This document shows, in pieces, positions 36,101 to 47,959 of a stretch of DNA of 64,000 nucleotides (its first letter is position 1; each line of letters starts with the position of its first letter). The notes beneath the pieces are model-generated. The model saw only the letters and a program-made list of their open reading frames with translations, made no database searches and was not told where the DNA came from. This DNA comes from Canna indica (taxonomy: Eukaryota; Streptophyta; Magnoliopsida; Zingiberales; Cannaceae), in NCBI GenBank assembly GCA_034359265.1, contig CP136895.1, positions 40,690,001-40,754,000 of the forward strand, given 5' to 3'. The position numbers and the translations under genes are program-made.

Positions 36101-36904
36101 GGGGTATGACAAATAGAGAGCTAAGACTTATGTTTTCTTTCTTCATTTTTTTGTTTTCTTTATCTTTTTTAACAAGCAAGGCATACATGCTTTTATATTC
36201 ATCCATTAATTCATCATAAAGCAAATCATGAGAACTAGATGAATTAATACTACCATTTTTGTTATCATGACTAGAAAAAGAAGAGTGCACCTCATCATTA
36301 GCATCCATGAGGCAAATTTTTGAAGTGACTTCATAGTCATGGCAAGAGAATGCTTCATTTGAATAAGATGATGATGTGGAAGCGTTTGACCTCTTCTTTG
36401 CCTTGTTCTTCATGGAAGGATAATTTTTCTTCACGTGCCCTTTTTCTTTGCACACATGGCAAATCACCTTCCTTTTCCGATTTTTAGTGCTCCTATGACT
36501 AGATACACTTTGGGCTTCAAAAACCAAGTTAGTATTGGAAGGATGACCATTGTCATCACTACCTTCATTAAAAGTTTCTAACTCCTCGGTTTTAGCATAA
36601 TCATATAAGACATATAAGCAACCCAAATATCGAATGCAGAATTACAATGCATGATCTTCTCAAATATATTATTTTCCAAAGAACAATATATGCAATTTGT
36701 TGCCTTAGCATTTAATTCAAATATATTAATTTGTTCTTGGGTGCATGCATCCATATTTTCCTTATGTTCAATATATTTTGTCTTTACCATGTCAAATATA
36801 CCTAAACCTTCAGTCTTTAGGAAAGTATATATTCTACTCTTCCAAAGACCAAAGTTAGACTCATCGAACCTAGGAGGTGAAGACGCTACCAACTCTAGTG
36901 CCAT
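33195..36904 (-). pseudogene. gag of M2 (UBN2 domain, two zinc knuckles, coiled coil), split by a solo LTR
   Basis: It starts at 36904 with MALELVASSPPRFDESNFG, the usual Copia gag N-terminus (DUF4219/UBN2 type). A frameshift occurs near 36615. The first zinc knuckle is CHVCKEKGHVKKNY: the final Cys is Tyr here, while M1 and M3 keep Cys. A Ser-rich acidic stretch and coiled coil follow to 36112. After the nested LTR it resumes at 33793 (QLHDVKLENEKLK). The second knuckle CFCCGVYGHAIYDC (about 33310-33355, another frame) and the ending PQGAKAIWVPK (about 33200) follow. Frameshifts and the lost Cys make it non-functional. Confidence 0.85.
33794..36111 (+). mobile_element. Gypsy solo LTR (2318 bp) nested in the M2 gag
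   Basis: It begins TGTGATAACC and ends GGGGTATGACA. The flanks AATTG (33789-33793) and AATAG (36112-36116) are an imperfect 5-bp duplication, and removing the LTR restores the gag reading. It is a third, divergent LTR family. Even so it carries AAAAG|GTGAGT (GT at 34176), a TAAGTC/GACTTA hairpin (35671-35688) and TTGTTGTTTTCAG ending at 35713, in the same order and spacing as the other gypsy LTRs. A ~60-bp motif with GACGGGTCCCTGG repeats at about 35250-35400. Confidence 0.9.
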
Positions 36905-36954
36905 TTTCGGATCGAGACTAGATGTGGACGAGATGGTGAAATCTCAAACTACGA

Positions 36955-36969
36955 CCCGCTCTGATACCA
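36955..36969 (-). promoter_or_regulatory. Primer-binding site of M2
   Basis: The minus strand reads TGGTATCAGAGCGGG two bases after the LTR end: a perfect 12-base initiator Met-tRNA core. Confidence 0.9.
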
Positions 36970-36971
36970 AT

Positions 36972-38540
36972 TGTTGGGTGAAATGGCCACACTAGAGGGG
37001 GGGTGAATAGTGTGTTAACTAAATCTTTTTGCTTAAATTCTGATTTAATCGTTTCTTAAGTTACTTAGGCAATTCACAATTGACGACTAAATGTGGAAGC
37101 GAGTAATCAAGATAAGCAATGTGATACACAAAGAAAACAATGCTAACACAAGTATTTATAGTGGTTCGGCCTCAATGCCTACTCCACTACCTAAGTACCC
37201 CGCTTAGGATTTCCAAACAAGTTTAACTAGATTAATTTGTTTCCTTACAATGAGAACTTTACATCGGAAAGTCTCCGCTCTCAAACCGAAGGCACTTTCA
37301 CACCCGGAAGTTTCCCGCCTTCCTACCGAGAGCACTCTCCCACCTCAACCTAAGGACAACTCAACTAATCCTAGTAAACTATGTTTACAATGGTGGGTTT
37401 AAGCCTTAACACTAAGGCAACCACCAACTCAATCAACCTAGCACTCTAGGTTTACACAAGTGGTATACAATAAAAATAACCAAGAAAATACAACAACAAT
37501 TGGAGCAATAAACAAATCAAACTATACTTAGCGCTAAAAGTAACTCCCTAGTCCTCTTGATGCATTGAGAAGATGAATCTTGAAGGTTCAAAGGCAAGAT
37601 CAAGGTTTTATCATAGAAACTAGGGATTGCAAAGGGATGGCTCAAGAAATCCTTTATAGATGATCGAATATGGCTCAATGGAAGCTTGGATAAAGGGTGG
37701 AAGGCTTGCTAAGGCTTCTATTTATAAGTCTTGAGGAAATGGCATGAAATAGCAGTCTCAACAGGCAAAAAACTAGCCATTTCTACCGTCCGATCGATGG
37801 CCGATCGATCGTCGATCGACCGGTCGATCGACCGAAAGCAAACTGCCACTTTCTAGCACACTTCGGTCGACCGAATTGGCTACTGCCAATTTTCGGTACT
37901 ATTCGGTTGATCGAATTGGCTACTACCAATTTTTGGTACTATTACTTTAAAACATAAATGTTACATAAGGATTATCCCCATTTGGATTCAATAAAAATAT
38001 CTAAAAAATCAAAATCCTTAAGAATCAAAATCTAGTTTTTGGGGTCTAGTACAAATTTCCGGAAAACAAAAATTTTCTAATCTCCCGATTCAAGTATGGG
38101 TAGGCTAAAGGCTTCCAAAAAATCTTTAAAAATACCTCATTATCTAGTTTCTACCCAAGGAGCAATTACCGCATTTTTTGTGTCAAGAAAATGTCTAGGT
38201 CATATAGCCCTCCAAGGAGCTCCCTAGGCTTAGTCAATTTCAGCACGACTTCTGGGTTTTCATGTTTTGGGGTTCGGGTTTGATTTTTAGTTTCTTATGC
38301 ATCATCATGAGGATTTACAATATAAACTAGACACCCTAATTATAAACTCTAACTTCTCGAAGAATCCCGAGCGTCGACGAGCGTCCTTGCCGATTTCTCC
38401 GATTTCTTCGATTTTTCTGATCGGGGACGTCGTGCGCTAATCGACTTGGAACCTGAAAGATTTCTCAATGAAACATTAGTTCCATATTTTTTATCATCAA
38501 AACCGAGATTAAGACCAATGTTGAAAACCTTAAGCCAATA
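36972..38540 (-). mobile_element. 5' LTR of M2 (1569 bp)
   Basis: In minus orientation the start has mutated from TGTT to TATT (38540); the end is CATTTCACCCAACA (36972). It has the TATAAATA box (37719-37726) but has lost the TATATAA inverted repeat and part of the GTCGACC repeats (near 37945). The partner LTR shows the opposite losses. The similar lengths therefore hide two different deletions. Confidence 0.9.
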
Positions 38541-38589
38541 TAGTGTATTCAGTTGTCCTAAATTTTCTTCATCTTCCTCATGCTATATG

Positions 38590-39839
38590 TGTTGGGTGAA
38601 ATGGCACACTAGAGGGGGGATGAATAGTGTGTTATCTAAACTTGTTGCCTAATTTTGGTTTTAATCGTTTCTTAAGTTATTTAAGCAAATCACAATTTAT
38701 TGATTAGATGCTGAAGCAAAAATAAATCAATTAAGCACAAACAAAGAAAATAATGCTAACACAAAGATTTATAGTGGTCCGGCCCCAATGCCTACTCCAC
38801 TACCTAAGCATCCCGCTTAGGATTTCCAAACTAAGTTTACTAGATTAAATTGATTCCCTTACACAGAGGACTTTGACTCGAAGAGTCTCACTCTCAACCT
38901 AAGGCACTTCCACACCCGGAAGTCTCCGCCTTCTAACCGAGAGCACTCTTCCACCTCAATCCTAAGGGACAACTCAACTAATCCTAGTAAACTATGTTTA
39001 CACAAGTGGCTTTACACCTTCTTCACCGAGGTAACCACTTACACACAAGACCCAACACTAGGTCTTCTTACAATCTCAAATACAATGAAATAAATAAAAA
39101 ATACAACAATAAATGGAGCAATAAATCAAACAATGAAGTACTTAGCTCCACAACAAGATTCCTAGGTTCCTCTTGATGCATTTGATGATGAATCAATGAA
39201 GGTAAAGATCAATCAAAGGAATGAGATATCAAAGCTAGGGTTTCTCTAAAAATTGGCTCAGTGAATGTTATATAAGGATTACCCCCCATTAGGATTCAAT
39301 AAAAATATCTAAAAAATCAAAATCCTTAAGAATCAAAATCTAGTTTTTGAGGTCTAGTACAAATTTTTGGAAAATGAAACTTTTCTAATTTTTCGGGTCA
39401 AATAAGGGTAGGCTAAAGGCTTTCAAATATTCCTAAAAAATACCTCGTTATCTAATTTTAACCCTCCAATTACCGTAGTTTTTTATGTCAAGAAAAGGTC
39501 TAGGACATATAGCCCTCCAAGGAGCTCCCTAGGGTATTTCAAGACGATTTCCGGGTTTTCATATTTTGAGATTCGAGGATGGTTTGTGGGTTCTTATGCA
39601 TCATCATGAGAATTTTACAGTATAATCTAGACACCCTAAACCTAGACTCTTTCTTGCCGACGAATCCGAGCACGTCGACCAACGTTCTTCCGATTTCCCG
39701 ATTTCTTCGATATATCCGATCGAGGACGTCGTGCGCTAACCGATATGGAACCTGAAGGATATCTCAATGAAACATTAGTTCCATATTTGTTATCATCAAA
39801 ACCGAGATTAAGACCAAGGTAGAAAATCTTAAGCCAACA
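38590..39839 (-). mobile_element. SIRE-like solo LTR (1250 bp) with ATATG target duplication
   Basis: The borders TGTTGGGTGAAATGG (38590) and TTAAGCCAACA (39839) are flanked by ATATG at 38585-38589 and 39840-39844. The U3 core with the GTCGACC cluster and TATA box has been deleted near 39258, where leader sequence joins AATGTTATATAAGG. This copy fixes the exact LTR ends of the family. Confidence 0.95.
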
Positions 39840-39844
39840 ATATG

Positions 39845-41180
39845 ACTCAAGCAAAGTTGTAGGTACACTTTAATTTAACTCATGACCTCCAGAACATAAA
39901 GTACATCCTCATTGCTAGATGTGGTTACCTCCCATTTGACGATTACATGGTAGAATTTCAAGTGAGAGATTGTAGTAGACTTTGCAATTTCATTTTGGAG
40001 ATGTTATGCCCAGTCAATTTTGAAGGGTAGGATTTGAGAGGGTTTTAGAGATACGAGCTAATATTATTAACATAAGAGATTTTATATCATTCTTCATTGT
40101 CTAGTTTTTATTATTTTAGGAGCTTCGACAATGATAGATGATCCCGGTTTAAATAATTACTATTTATGGAGTTGTGGGCTGTCTAATTTCCTTTTTATGG
40201 TTTACTTTGATTTATTATTAATCTATAGTCAAAGCTAAAAACTTAATAGTTTTGTGTAGTACTCATTTGGACTAGATAGTCTTACATCTGTATGAATCAT
40301 AGAAATGGACGGACCTTTATTCTATTAGTCATTGTTCACCTAAACATTTGCATCTTAAATATGTTTTCCAAACTTCATACTTTTTGGAAGATCTTGAGTA
40401 AGAAAACTTCACTTTTTGCTAATGAAATATAACTATGTTATCTATTAAAATTTTAATATTATGACCAACTTTCCCCAAAAATTGCTATTGAGGAATAGCT
40501 CAATCTATATATTTATATTATTGCTATTGACCAACTTTCCCAAAAAAATCTTTCATGAAATAATAAAAGTGATTAAAATACCCTTGGCATAGCTAGAGAT
40601 TGGGTCTTATTTATATATAGCTCGATGAAGATCTATGTGGCCAATTCCAAATTATTGGAACTTTATGGCTCTTCTTATTGTGGTTCTTTTGAAAAATGGC
40701 ATCTATCTTATACTCATAAGTTAAAGACAGTTTGGTCTAGCTTTAGATGCATTCTCTTTTAGATGCATTCTCTTCTTTACCATCTAAAGTCTAGACTTCA
40801 ATGTAAAAGTAGAAAGAGGTATAGGCATGATGATAACTGAAACCACCTTGATTCTGAATTAATTGTTTGTTAACAGAAATAAGGAGATCCTACAAACCAA
40901 TTCTACTTAAATGCATATGAATTTATTTAAGCAACTGTTCTACTGTTCTTATACCTGGAAGTTAAATATCAAAATACTTGCTCCTGGATGTGATACAATA
41001 TCAATTTATTTAAGCAACTATTCTAGTGTTCTTTTATACAACTTACTATGTATTCATGATTGTACTATTGCAGTCATCCTTTAGTATTTCATTGTCTCTT
41101 GTGTATGCGACTTGCTAGTTGAAGACATAGTGAGTTGTTGATCAGTAACAGTTGTATAAACTTGACTCACCAACATGAAC
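39845..41180. other. Unassigned AT-rich DNA, probably pre-insertion locus
   Basis: No family is recognised. One short frame is continuous across both removed insertions (28740-28776, 38541-38589) but meets a stop just after 39844. The frame CGYLPFDDYMVEFQVRDC (39924-39977) reads like protein, but I cannot assign it. The rest has stops in all frames. Confidence 0.5.
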
Positions 41181-41199
41181 TAGATTTTGCATAAAACAA

Positions 41200-42410
41200 T
41201 GACTGAAAGCTTGCTAAACATATTCATGGAGCTTGTAACAATTGTTGAATTTAGAGGCATGATTCTTGATGTTTTTGAATTGCTATTAATGTTTTTAGGT
41301 TTTATTAATTCAATTCCAACCTCTTCAAATTTGAATGGGAAGTCATTAGAAAGATTTCCAATGCAGGGAAAGCTGCCGAGAAGGAAGCTTACCAAAAGCA
41401 ACACCAGTCTAGCCTTCGGTAACATAAGTAGAACCTCTCTGGTGACCGTACTGATCGATGCGTTGATCATACTCATCAATATGGCAATCGTACTCATCGA
41501 TTATCTAACCATGCTGATCGATGCGTCGACTGTACTCGTCTAGATGCTCTTTCGTACCTATGTTCCATTCCAATTGATCAATATGAAATTGAGCAAATTG
41601 ATGCTCCAACTCTCCCAAATGATCAATATGAGTCGTAGCTAACGAGCTTCCCCCAGCATCTGCCTCATCCCTATCCTCATCATCATCATTATGTGCCTTA
41701 GTACGGGGGGTACCCTCTTACCGCGCTGGTTTTCAAGCATTTTCATACGATTTAGGGTATAGGTGTGTATTGCTTTGGGCACAGACTCTATGTCAAATGA
41801 GAGATTACTGTGGCATAGGGTAAGGCTTGCTTTCTAGAGGCATGAATATCCTCTATGTAACGAAGCATAAGATCAGGAACGTTTATAGGTCTACGGGTCA
41901 TAGCATAAAAGAGCACTCTGGTGCTCTTGTTGGTTACCTCATCATAATGTCCTGCCCTAGGAAGTATAATATAAGAAATGATAAGATGCATAATCCTAGC
42001 ACTAGTTGACAATTTGTTGCTTTGAGTAGGAAGCATCCCCTGGTAACCTTTAGGACAAATGGCTGACACAACCTTAGAACTAGAAAAATCCTCATGAAAG
42101 TGGTGTGGATATGTTATATATTGATCTTCCTAGCAGAGGGAACCCAAAGGCACCCCTAATGGTTGTTTCAGTGATGACTATGGATTTACCTAGGATTTCA
42201 TATCTAAGGACTAGTGAGTCACCTATTCTAGCCTTATCTATAACAAGGTTAAAGAAGAATGTCCTTACTTTTCTAGGTCTCCTAGGTTTATTTTTTGTAC
42301 GAGTTTGTATGATGGATTGATGGTTCTGTCTACGAACCTAGGGGCTTGAGTCTTGCCTATGGAGGTTAGGAGATTATCGGGCAAACTTGGAAGCTTTGTC
42401 TTTGGTGCCA
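41200..42410 (-). pseudogene. Relic of a 'putative plant transposon protein' (Transposase_32/Athila ORF1-like) gene
   Basis: Minus-strand reading starts near 42409 (MAPKTKLPSLPDNLL). With frameshifts it continues through VRTFFFNLVIDKARI, EILGKSIVITETTIRG and then a clear segment at 41790-42070: SARIMHLIISYIILPRAGHY, VLFYAMTRRPINVPDLMLRY, ALPYATVISHL. This pattern (RIxHxIxxxxLPRxGxxxxVT...RVNxxxLxLxY...LPYxxxIxxI) belongs to the plant transposon-associated family also seen beside Athila elements. The C-terminal part (41440-41720) is acidic and then has IDEYD/IDQYG repeats. Its function in the family is unknown. Stops and frameshifts show a dead copy. Confidence 0.65.
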
Positions 42411-43239
42411 TCTACAAGACAATTAGGATAATGTGCATATAATTAGTTTTGATGGGTAATGTATGCACCTAAACTAGAAAGAAGTGACACTTTTAAGATC
42501 AACATGAATTTTTACAAGAATCTTTTTTCTATGTTTCTTCTTGAGAGATAAGTATTATAATTTTAATAGTAAATATCAATGGATGAGTCCAAAATTTATT
42601 TTTCTTCCTTCTTTTCTTTCGTTATTAATTTTTTTAAGAAATAGAATTTTTAAGACACCAATATGCATCATTTGATCTAAAAAAAAAAGAAAACACAAAA
42701 AAGAAAACCGACAAGGACACTCTTTTGTTTTGGCATTTTTCTTTTAAAAAAAAATTGGCAAAATGGAAATGAGAAATTTGAATCATCATGAAGATCCCTT
42801 TTAACAAGAACAAACAAAACAAAAAAATGAAAAATATGAGATTTCATGAAGAGAAGGCTTTTAGTCACACAAAAGACACAAGAAAGTTGATTTTTCTTCC
42901 CTAGAACTTGTTTTGAGCTAAAAATGTCAAAGAAAGACCACCATGATTAGAGTAGAGAAGCATGAACCATGATTTTATGAGCTAAAACTTGGCATAATGA
43001 ACTAACTCATGTGTTAGGGCTAAGAGTTGAATTTTTACCCTAGAATTGTAGAAATGGGAGTGAGTGACCGATTGGAATGAAGAGACGAGCCCTAGTTTCG
43101 GTCTTAAAAGCTTATGTTGAAGGGCCCAAATTAAAATAGTCGGCCAAATGGGTGGACAGGATCATTTTCTGTTTGTCGGTCGACTGAGTGGTCGCATGTC
43201 GTGTGACCGGTCGAGCTGAAGTGTGTTTTCTAGTGCTTA
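42411..43239. other. Unassigned, A-rich, with a weak GTCGACC-like cluster
   Basis: No coding sequence is supported. The frames at 42634-42868 arise from an A/T-rich tract. A short GTCGGTCGACTGAGTGGTCG-type cluster at 43175-43212 resembles the U3 palindromes of the SIRE-like LTRs, so a decayed 3' LTR of M3 may lie here. I could not find its borders. Confidence 0.4.
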
Positions 43240-43573
43240 CAAAGAAAATTATTTTGAGAGATCTAAATATTAGAATTTTATGAAAAAAAAAATTCACATG
43301 AACTAGACTTCATGAGGATTCTATATAATCAAGAATCACTCAAAATGGGCCTCTCTACAATTTTCTAGAAAATCCTCAAGTTCACAGTGGCATTTTCGTA
43401 AAATTTTGACTTTGTGCGAAACCTTAGATTTCTATCGTAGGATCCCCTGATCTTGGTAAGATATTGTCTAGATCACTTATAATGATGTTTTAGGGCATAT
43501 AGAGTTTTACTAAAACTTTTATGCAATTTTAATCATGTATATCAAATTTTCAATACATCCACTCATCACATTT

Positions 43574-46290
43574 TGTAATATCCTAGATATTATGATAATT
43601 TTTTTTATTTATTTGTCTTTGCTAATCTAGCAGACTGATTCGAGGTCGAGCTAAGCCGAGTCATGATCCGGTGCGAGCTTGAAAGCTCGGGTAAGTAGGA
43701 ATATGAATTATGCAATTTCCTTTCCTTCTTAGATAAATTTATTTAAATTGTTTTAATGTGTGTGCTTGATTTATTAAATAGTATTGCATGGGTGTGCATG
43801 TGTTTGATGCTTGTATTTAGCATGGGGTTAGTTTGGGTTGAGGAGTTAGCCGGTTTTGGATCCGGGCTTGAGGCGGATGCGGGTTAGAAAGGGGTTAGGA
43901 TTTGGATGAAGTAGGGAAGGGATTATAAAATCCCCCCCTAGGGCTAGGCGGCTCCTTGTTGGAGCCGCACAAGCCGCCTAGAGAGAAGAGAGGAGCCGCC
44001 ACCCCTCCCTTCCCTCTCTTGGAGCCGCCGAGCATAGCCAAGCTGTCGACCTCCCTTCCCCTCTCTTGGAGCCGTCGAGCCTTCCTCTCTCCCTTGGAAG
44101 CCAAGCCGCCGGCTTGGTAGGAGCCGCTGCCCTCTCCTTTGGTTAGAGCCGAGTCTTGGAGCCGTCGCTGCCGCCTTGCCTTGGCTGGCTTCGGAGGCCA
44201 CTGATCAAGGAATTTTCTCTTCCCTTTTTCCCAATCAAGTGAGTGGATCTTTCCTCCCCCTTTTTCTTGGATTTCTTGTGTTCTTGAGCCGTTGTTGGAG
44301 ATTTAGGAATTCTTATTGATTCTTCGTTGTTCTTGAAGTTTTGTCGTTGCTTTCACATGTTTCCACGAAAGAGGAGCCCGAAGACCCCCCTTTGTGGTGC
44401 GGCAGCCCTAGGATTACCGTAGGGAGGCTTGGCCAAGGTGGGAGACGGGTTGCCCTCAAGGTGTTCGTTAAAATGCCTAAGAGAGATTCTTGATGTTTTC
44501 TTTAAGATCTAGGCTTTGGATTAATTTCTTTAATTAAGTTCTTATTATGTCAATGCATGATTTGTATCTAGATATGTAAATTTCAGCATATGAATCTATG
44601 TTTGCATGTGGAAAGATTAATCTTGATGCCATGTATGTTCTTATTGGGATTCTTGATTTGAAGCTTGAGTCTTGGCCTTAAGATGATGTAGATGCATGCT
44701 AAATCTTGATTAGAAATTATTATTTAATTTTTGTATGTTTGAACTTGATTTTATAAATCTCTGGTGATGGTAATTTAGGATTTAATTGCTGTGATTTTCG
44801 GGTTAATTAACTTAACATGCTGAAAACTCAACTTGCTGAAATTTCATGCTGAGATTGTTAACCCAACGCTGATTTTGTAATCTTTGTTGTGACGCGTATG
44901 GCTTACTGAACATAGTCATGTAACCTATCATTTTAACCAAAAAATATAGTCTGAAACCATAGGACACACATAAGAATCAGATTTGGCTTGGGTGAACCAG
45001 TTTTGGGCTCAACAGTAAACTGAAAATAAAACCCTAAAACAAAACCCTAATTTTGGCAAATGGATATTTAAATTGTATAATTAAAATTCAAGGGGCAGCA
45101 TAATATGTTAAGAGCCAACAAAATAAATTATATACATGAAATAAAACCTCATGGGTTGATGATATTATGGGTCTAGGCGTCGGGATCGAGCATAAAGGGT
45201 TGTGACATTTCTTAGTAAAGACACCCTAAGATACCATAGGATACACTTGACTTAGGTCTTGTTAGCGTCATATCTTTATGAATGACGGAGAGGCTCGGAT
45301 AGGAGCCGAATTGCGGGCTTGGCCCAAAAGGTTGGATGGTTAATTCCCAACCTGTGTTTAAGGAATAAGTTCGGATGGGCGAATCCCAATTATTCCTGCG
45401 ATTGTTAAAGGAATAAGTTCGGATGGGCGAATCCCGATTATTCCTGTGATTATTTAATGAAAAAGTTCGAATGGGTGAATCCTTATTGTTTCTACGTTTC
45501 TTGTGGAACAAGTTTGGATGGGCGAATCCCGATTGTTCCCGAGTTTCTATACTTTAAGGAATAAGTTCGGATGGGTGAATCTCGATTATTTCTACGCTAT
45601 CTTTAAGGGTATGATTATAGGATAAGTTCGGATTGGTCATTATCCTCATAACCCTTGAGTGTGATTTGTTGCCTTAGGGCTAAGTGAATTGGTTTGCCTT
45701 TGGGCATGTTTTGGCCAGATGTACTGTTAGCTAGTCATACCACTTGATGCGTTATCCCTGTATGAGACAGGGGCATTTATTCATTTATCTCTGTGGTTGA
45801 TTTTTATGGTGGGGGTTAGTAGAACCACTCACTGAGTCTTTTGAACTCACCCGTTGTTTATTTTTATTTTTTTTGTAGAGCCTCACCAGAGAGGTGGGCT
45901 GGAGCACTTGGTGTGGCTGGAGGGCAGAGGAACCACATTGATCTCATAGCAGTCCTAGGTAGGGGTCGTAGTCGAGTCTTTGGTAGATTTATCATGCACT
46001 TGTATTTTAGTACTTTGGAACTGTAGTCCCTTAGGGACATTCACGTCTTTCATTCAGGTTTCATTTGTTAATGCAAACTGTTGAACTTTGATTTATTTAT
46101 TTCCGCACTTTAAACACTTTGCTAAAAACTTTACTTCTTAAATGGAATCTATTTTGTTTTCTCGTTCATAATAAAATTTGTTATTCTTTCCGTTATATTT
46201 TATTATGAGCTGGCATGTTCATGGGATAGGCTGCAGGGTATAGGCACGTATACCCTGGCCGGTCACGTGACCCTAAGTTGGGGCGTGACA
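43574..46290 (+). mobile_element. Gypsy solo LTR (2717 bp) with CATTT target duplication
   Basis: It begins TGTAATATCCTAG and ends TGGGGCGTGACA. CATTT flanks it at 43569-43573 and 46291-46295. It has TATAAAA (43924-43930), CAA|GTGAGT (GT at 44239), a TGAGT/ACTCA hairpin (45833-45849) and a U-rich tract ending TTTTGTAG at 45878. Same family as 4370-9687. GC-rich leader sequence gives spurious open frames at 43895-44201. Confidence 0.95.
45350..45640 (+). repeat. LTR minisatellite, ~57-bp units
   Basis: About six imperfect copies of AAGGAATAAGTTCGGATGGG followed by CGAATCCCGATTATTCC. The array makes a repetitive minus-strand open frame (DSPIRTYSLNN units, 45212-45511), which I regard as a by-product of the repeat. 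Confidence 0.85.
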
Positions 46291-46790
46291 CATTTTTATT
46301 TCCCTGAAATATGAAATTTTAAGTATCTATCAAGAAACTTGTTTAAGTGTAATTATTTTGCAATGTAGGCTCATGACAAATTTTTCAATCAAGATACAAG
46401 GTTCTAAATTTAAGATCTATCTATAGAATGTGTTCATAAAGGGAGTCAAGATATTGGAGTTTCTTTTCATTATAAATTTCTTACTTGTGCTATTTTATTC
46501 AAACAACATGCAAGATCATTCATAAGCATATGTGATTTAATGAAGAGAAGAGAGGTGTCATGCACTAATTTTTGTCCAATTGAAGCTCATACCTCATTTC
46601 TTGAAGAATTCCATACATTTATTTACTTTTCTCCATTTTCTTCATGATAGCCTTTCATTTTCAATAGCTTGCAAGTAATATTCATTAGTAGGATAATGAA
46701 AATGTAAGTACTAGCAAGTTATCAAACTAAGTACCAAAGAGAGGGATCAATTATTGATATCAAAGTCTACTTTGCAAAATAGTTTCAAAT

Positions 46791-47512
46791 TGTAAGACCC
46801 ATAATTTTTCTTATATAGAAATCTATTTTTGGTGCAGCGCACCAGAATCAGGAGTTAGTCGAGTCGAGCCGCGGAAATCGCCTCGAGTAAAAGGTATAAC
46901 TCGGCTTATGAAGTTTAAATTGGTTAGATGGATATTTCCTTATTAAGCATTAGATGTCCTATTTGAGTCGAGTTCAAATCATGTATGCGGATCGAATCGG
47001 GGCCTGAATCGGACTTGGATCGAGTTGAGTAGATGCTAAGTCGTTTAGAGGGGCATATGGGTCATTGGGGAATGAGGGAATAAAATCCCTCATCATGAGC
47101 CGTGCGGCTCATCTTGGAGCCGCACGCAGCCCGAGCAAGAGAGAGGGAGGGGAGAGCTTGGTCGGCGCCGGAGATTGTGTCGTCGTTTGAAAGTTCGAGA
47201 TCACCAACGTCCAACCCTTCTTCCTCCTTAAGCAAGGTGAGTGGTTATTTTTCCATGGTTGATTTGGGGGAGGCAAGTGGCCGAACCCCTAGGACTGCTA
47301 TGTAGAGATTTTGTCGCGAGGTTTCGTCGATTTAAGGTACTTTGATTTTTGGATCGCTGTTTAAGTGTTATTACATTGGATCTACCTTGGTTTTTCTCGA
47401 ATTTTTTTGGAACTCGAGTTGTTTCATTTTGTGCTTGATGTTAGCAACTCGTAGGCTTCAGGGTAGGATATAGACCCTGGCCGGTCACACGACCCTGAGT
47501 TGGGGTGTGACA
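46791..47512 (+). mobile_element. Gypsy solo LTR with large internal deletion (722 bp), TSD CAAAT
   Basis: It begins TGTAAGACCC and ends TGGGGTGTGACA, flanked by CAAAT at 46786-46790 and 47513-47517. It keeps AAG|GTGAGT (GT at 47237) but about 1.7 kb from near 47405 are missing, including the hairpin and acceptor. It belongs to the family of 25642-28091. Confidence 0.95.
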
Positions 47513-47959
47513 CAAATTCGTTTCAAAATAAAATCGAGTGATATCAAAACGAATTTAAAGAGATCACAAGTGAAATATAAATGAAAACATGATCTCCAAC
47601 CCTTCCTATTGGTTGAAAATTGAAATGCCACAATTAGCCTACGATTTGGAACTGCAAGGTCGCTTAGGCCCGTTATAGGCCACTAAGGTCTCCGAAGAGA
47701 CCGAGAAAATTAGGAATAAAAAAGATGTTTTTGAGAAATATAACGAGAGCACGGAAATCAACCAAAGTTATTTATGTATCAAAATTCCAACTATACTATA
47801 GGAATTAGGTGATAGGAATGATACTGATATATTTTTGATGCCAACCTTACTAAGGCATCATGATGACTTGAAGTTGCAACCTCATGAAGATTTTTTCATT
47901 TGAATCCAAGGTCAACTTTAATATTTCATTTGTCATTCATCCTTGTGTGGTAACTCACC

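Larger units (their letters stand above)
28782..38540 (-). mobile_element. Complete gag-only SIRE-like retrotransposon M2 (9.76 kb, with nested LTR)
   Basis: M2 has both LTRs, a primer site, gag, a polypurine tract and a 5-bp target duplication (CAGTG/TAGTG, one transition). Without the nested gypsy solo LTR it is about 7.4 kb. Between the end of gag (about 33195) and the polypurine tract (30358-30372) lie 2.8 kb without any protease, integrase, reverse transcriptase or RNase H. The plan matches the LTR-retrotransposons with gag only ('TR-GAG') known from plants. It would need pol proteins supplied in trans by a full-length relative. Confidence 0.85.

Noticed and set aside
36955..36969. Recurrent TGGTATCAGAGC words as tRNA pieces
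   Set aside because: They are retrotransposon primer-binding sites next to LTR ends; no tRNA gene fold surrounds them.
39845..40085. Possible host gene frame CGYLPFDDYMVEFQVRDC
   Set aside because: The frame is short, is preceded by a stop, and I could not name a family; kept as unassigned.
45212..45511. Open frame with DSPIRTYSLNN repeats
   Set aside because: The repeats are the translation of an LTR minisatellite, with no start context and no match in the related LTR.
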